A stretch of DNA of 60,227 bases, from the NCBI GenBank assembly GCA_019114305.1, contig DXFU01000027.1, forward strand, positions 1 to 60,227, written 5' to 3'. The DNA is from Candidatus Hungatella pullicola. Lineage in GTDB: Bacteria; Bacillota; Clostridia; Lachnospirales; Lachnospiraceae. Position numbers and translations under genes: made by a program. The notes beneath the pieces were generated by a model that had not been told where the DNA came from, ran no database searches, and was given only the letters and a program-made list of their open reading frames with translations. Positions 60,103 through 60,227 of the stretch are shown here, piece by piece (positions within the stretch are counted from its first letter, which is position 1; each line of letters begins with the position of its first letter).

Positions 60103-60227
60103 ATGTATGACGGGCATGCCGTCAGTCTGTGGTGAAAGTCCACAAGGGGCGTAGTTGCCGACGAACCCCATAGCGACTCCCAAGGTTTGTATCGCGAGGT
60201 ATAGGCGAGAAGAAGGGATAGCGAAAT
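60103..60227 (+). mobile_element. 5' end of a probable group II intron (partial)
   Basis: After the terminator the sequence reads like domain I of a bacterial group II intron: GTATGACGGGC start, GTCTGTGGTGAAAGTCCAC hairpin, then GGGGCGTAG, CGACGAACCCC and GCGAGGTATAGGCGAGAAG. Only 125 bases are present, so neither the reverse transcriptase gene nor domains V-VI can be seen. Insertion just past a terminator hairpin is typical of class C introns. Assignment rests on resemblance. Confidence 0.5.

Noticed and set aside
1-60227. CRISPR array, tRNA or rRNA genes
   Set aside because: No regularly spaced direct repeats and no cloverleaf or rRNA sequence were noticed on either strand.

Overview
The window reads as chromosome of a spore-forming, low-to-moderate GC Clostridia, most probably a Lachnospiraceae member. 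Evidence: complete cotJABC spore-coat genes, a CwlD-type germination amidase, an SleL-like GH18 enzyme, Gram-positive two-component systems, VanW and YhaM proteins, consistently strong AGGAGG ribosome sites, and a GMP synthase with a reduced glutaminase half. I cannot name a species from sequence alone.

Layout. (1) 1-2010: end of an integrative element with a small ORF and a large serine recombinase. It has inserted into a sugar ABC permease gene, of which only the first about 32 codons survive (1984-2106, minus strand), next to an AraC/Cache-type regulator. (2) 4.7-7.1 kb: Ser/Thr kinase fused to a ParA/MinD-like P-loop domain, a second overlapping P-loop ATPase and a small unknown protein. 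(3) 7.2-23.1 kb: a dense run of plus-strand housekeeping and envelope genes (GH18, phosphoesterase lipoprotein, CwlD, flavoprotein, Sua5/TsaC, dCMP deaminase, B12-type radical SAM, epsilon-like exonuclease, VanW, Lrp, aminotransferase, TrmL), broken only by minus-strand asnA. (4) 23.2-26.7 kb: a response regulator and histidine kinase on the minus strand, separated by cotJABC on the plus strand. (5) 26.8-39.3 kb: MutS2, an HtrA-like protein that has lost its catalytic triad, YhaM, a second two-component system, NagA, a SEC-C protein and a DapB-fold dehydrogenase preceded by a MerR-type 19-bp-spacer promoter, with its MerR regulator at 39.4-40.3 kb. (6) 40.6-44.7 kb: a patch with different base composition: membrane-anchored ECF sigma factor, SLH lipoprotein gene with an in-frame stop, a truncated and an intact acetyltransferase, a QueG-like Fe-S protein and strong inverted repeats. 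(7) 44.7-55.2 kb: GMP synthase, rubredoxin-glutamate synthase fusion, bL25, Imm5-like protein, P-loop kinase, DUF4038 glycosidase, SpoU methylase, ROK regulator and xylitol/sorbitol-type dehydrogenase. (8) 55.2-57.6 kb: a graveyard of decayed genes, including a riboflavin transporter fragment under an apparently intact FMN riboswitch. (9) 57.6-59.8 kb: overlapping or nearly adjoining genes for an FMN/2x[4Fe-4S] protein, a zinc macrodomain and a class-M sirtuin (SirTM), i.e. a predicted reversible protein ADP-ribosylation module. (10) Right edge: a terminator followed by what looks like the 5' end of a group II intron.

The most interesting system is (8)+(9): a redox flavoprotein coupled to macrodomain/SirTM enzymes without the lipoate-carrier genes known from other SirTM loci, lying 234 bases downstream of an orphaned FMN riboswitch. 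Other notable points are the GMP synthase without a working glutaminase site, the two-component system interrupted by cotJABC, and the pseudoprotease.
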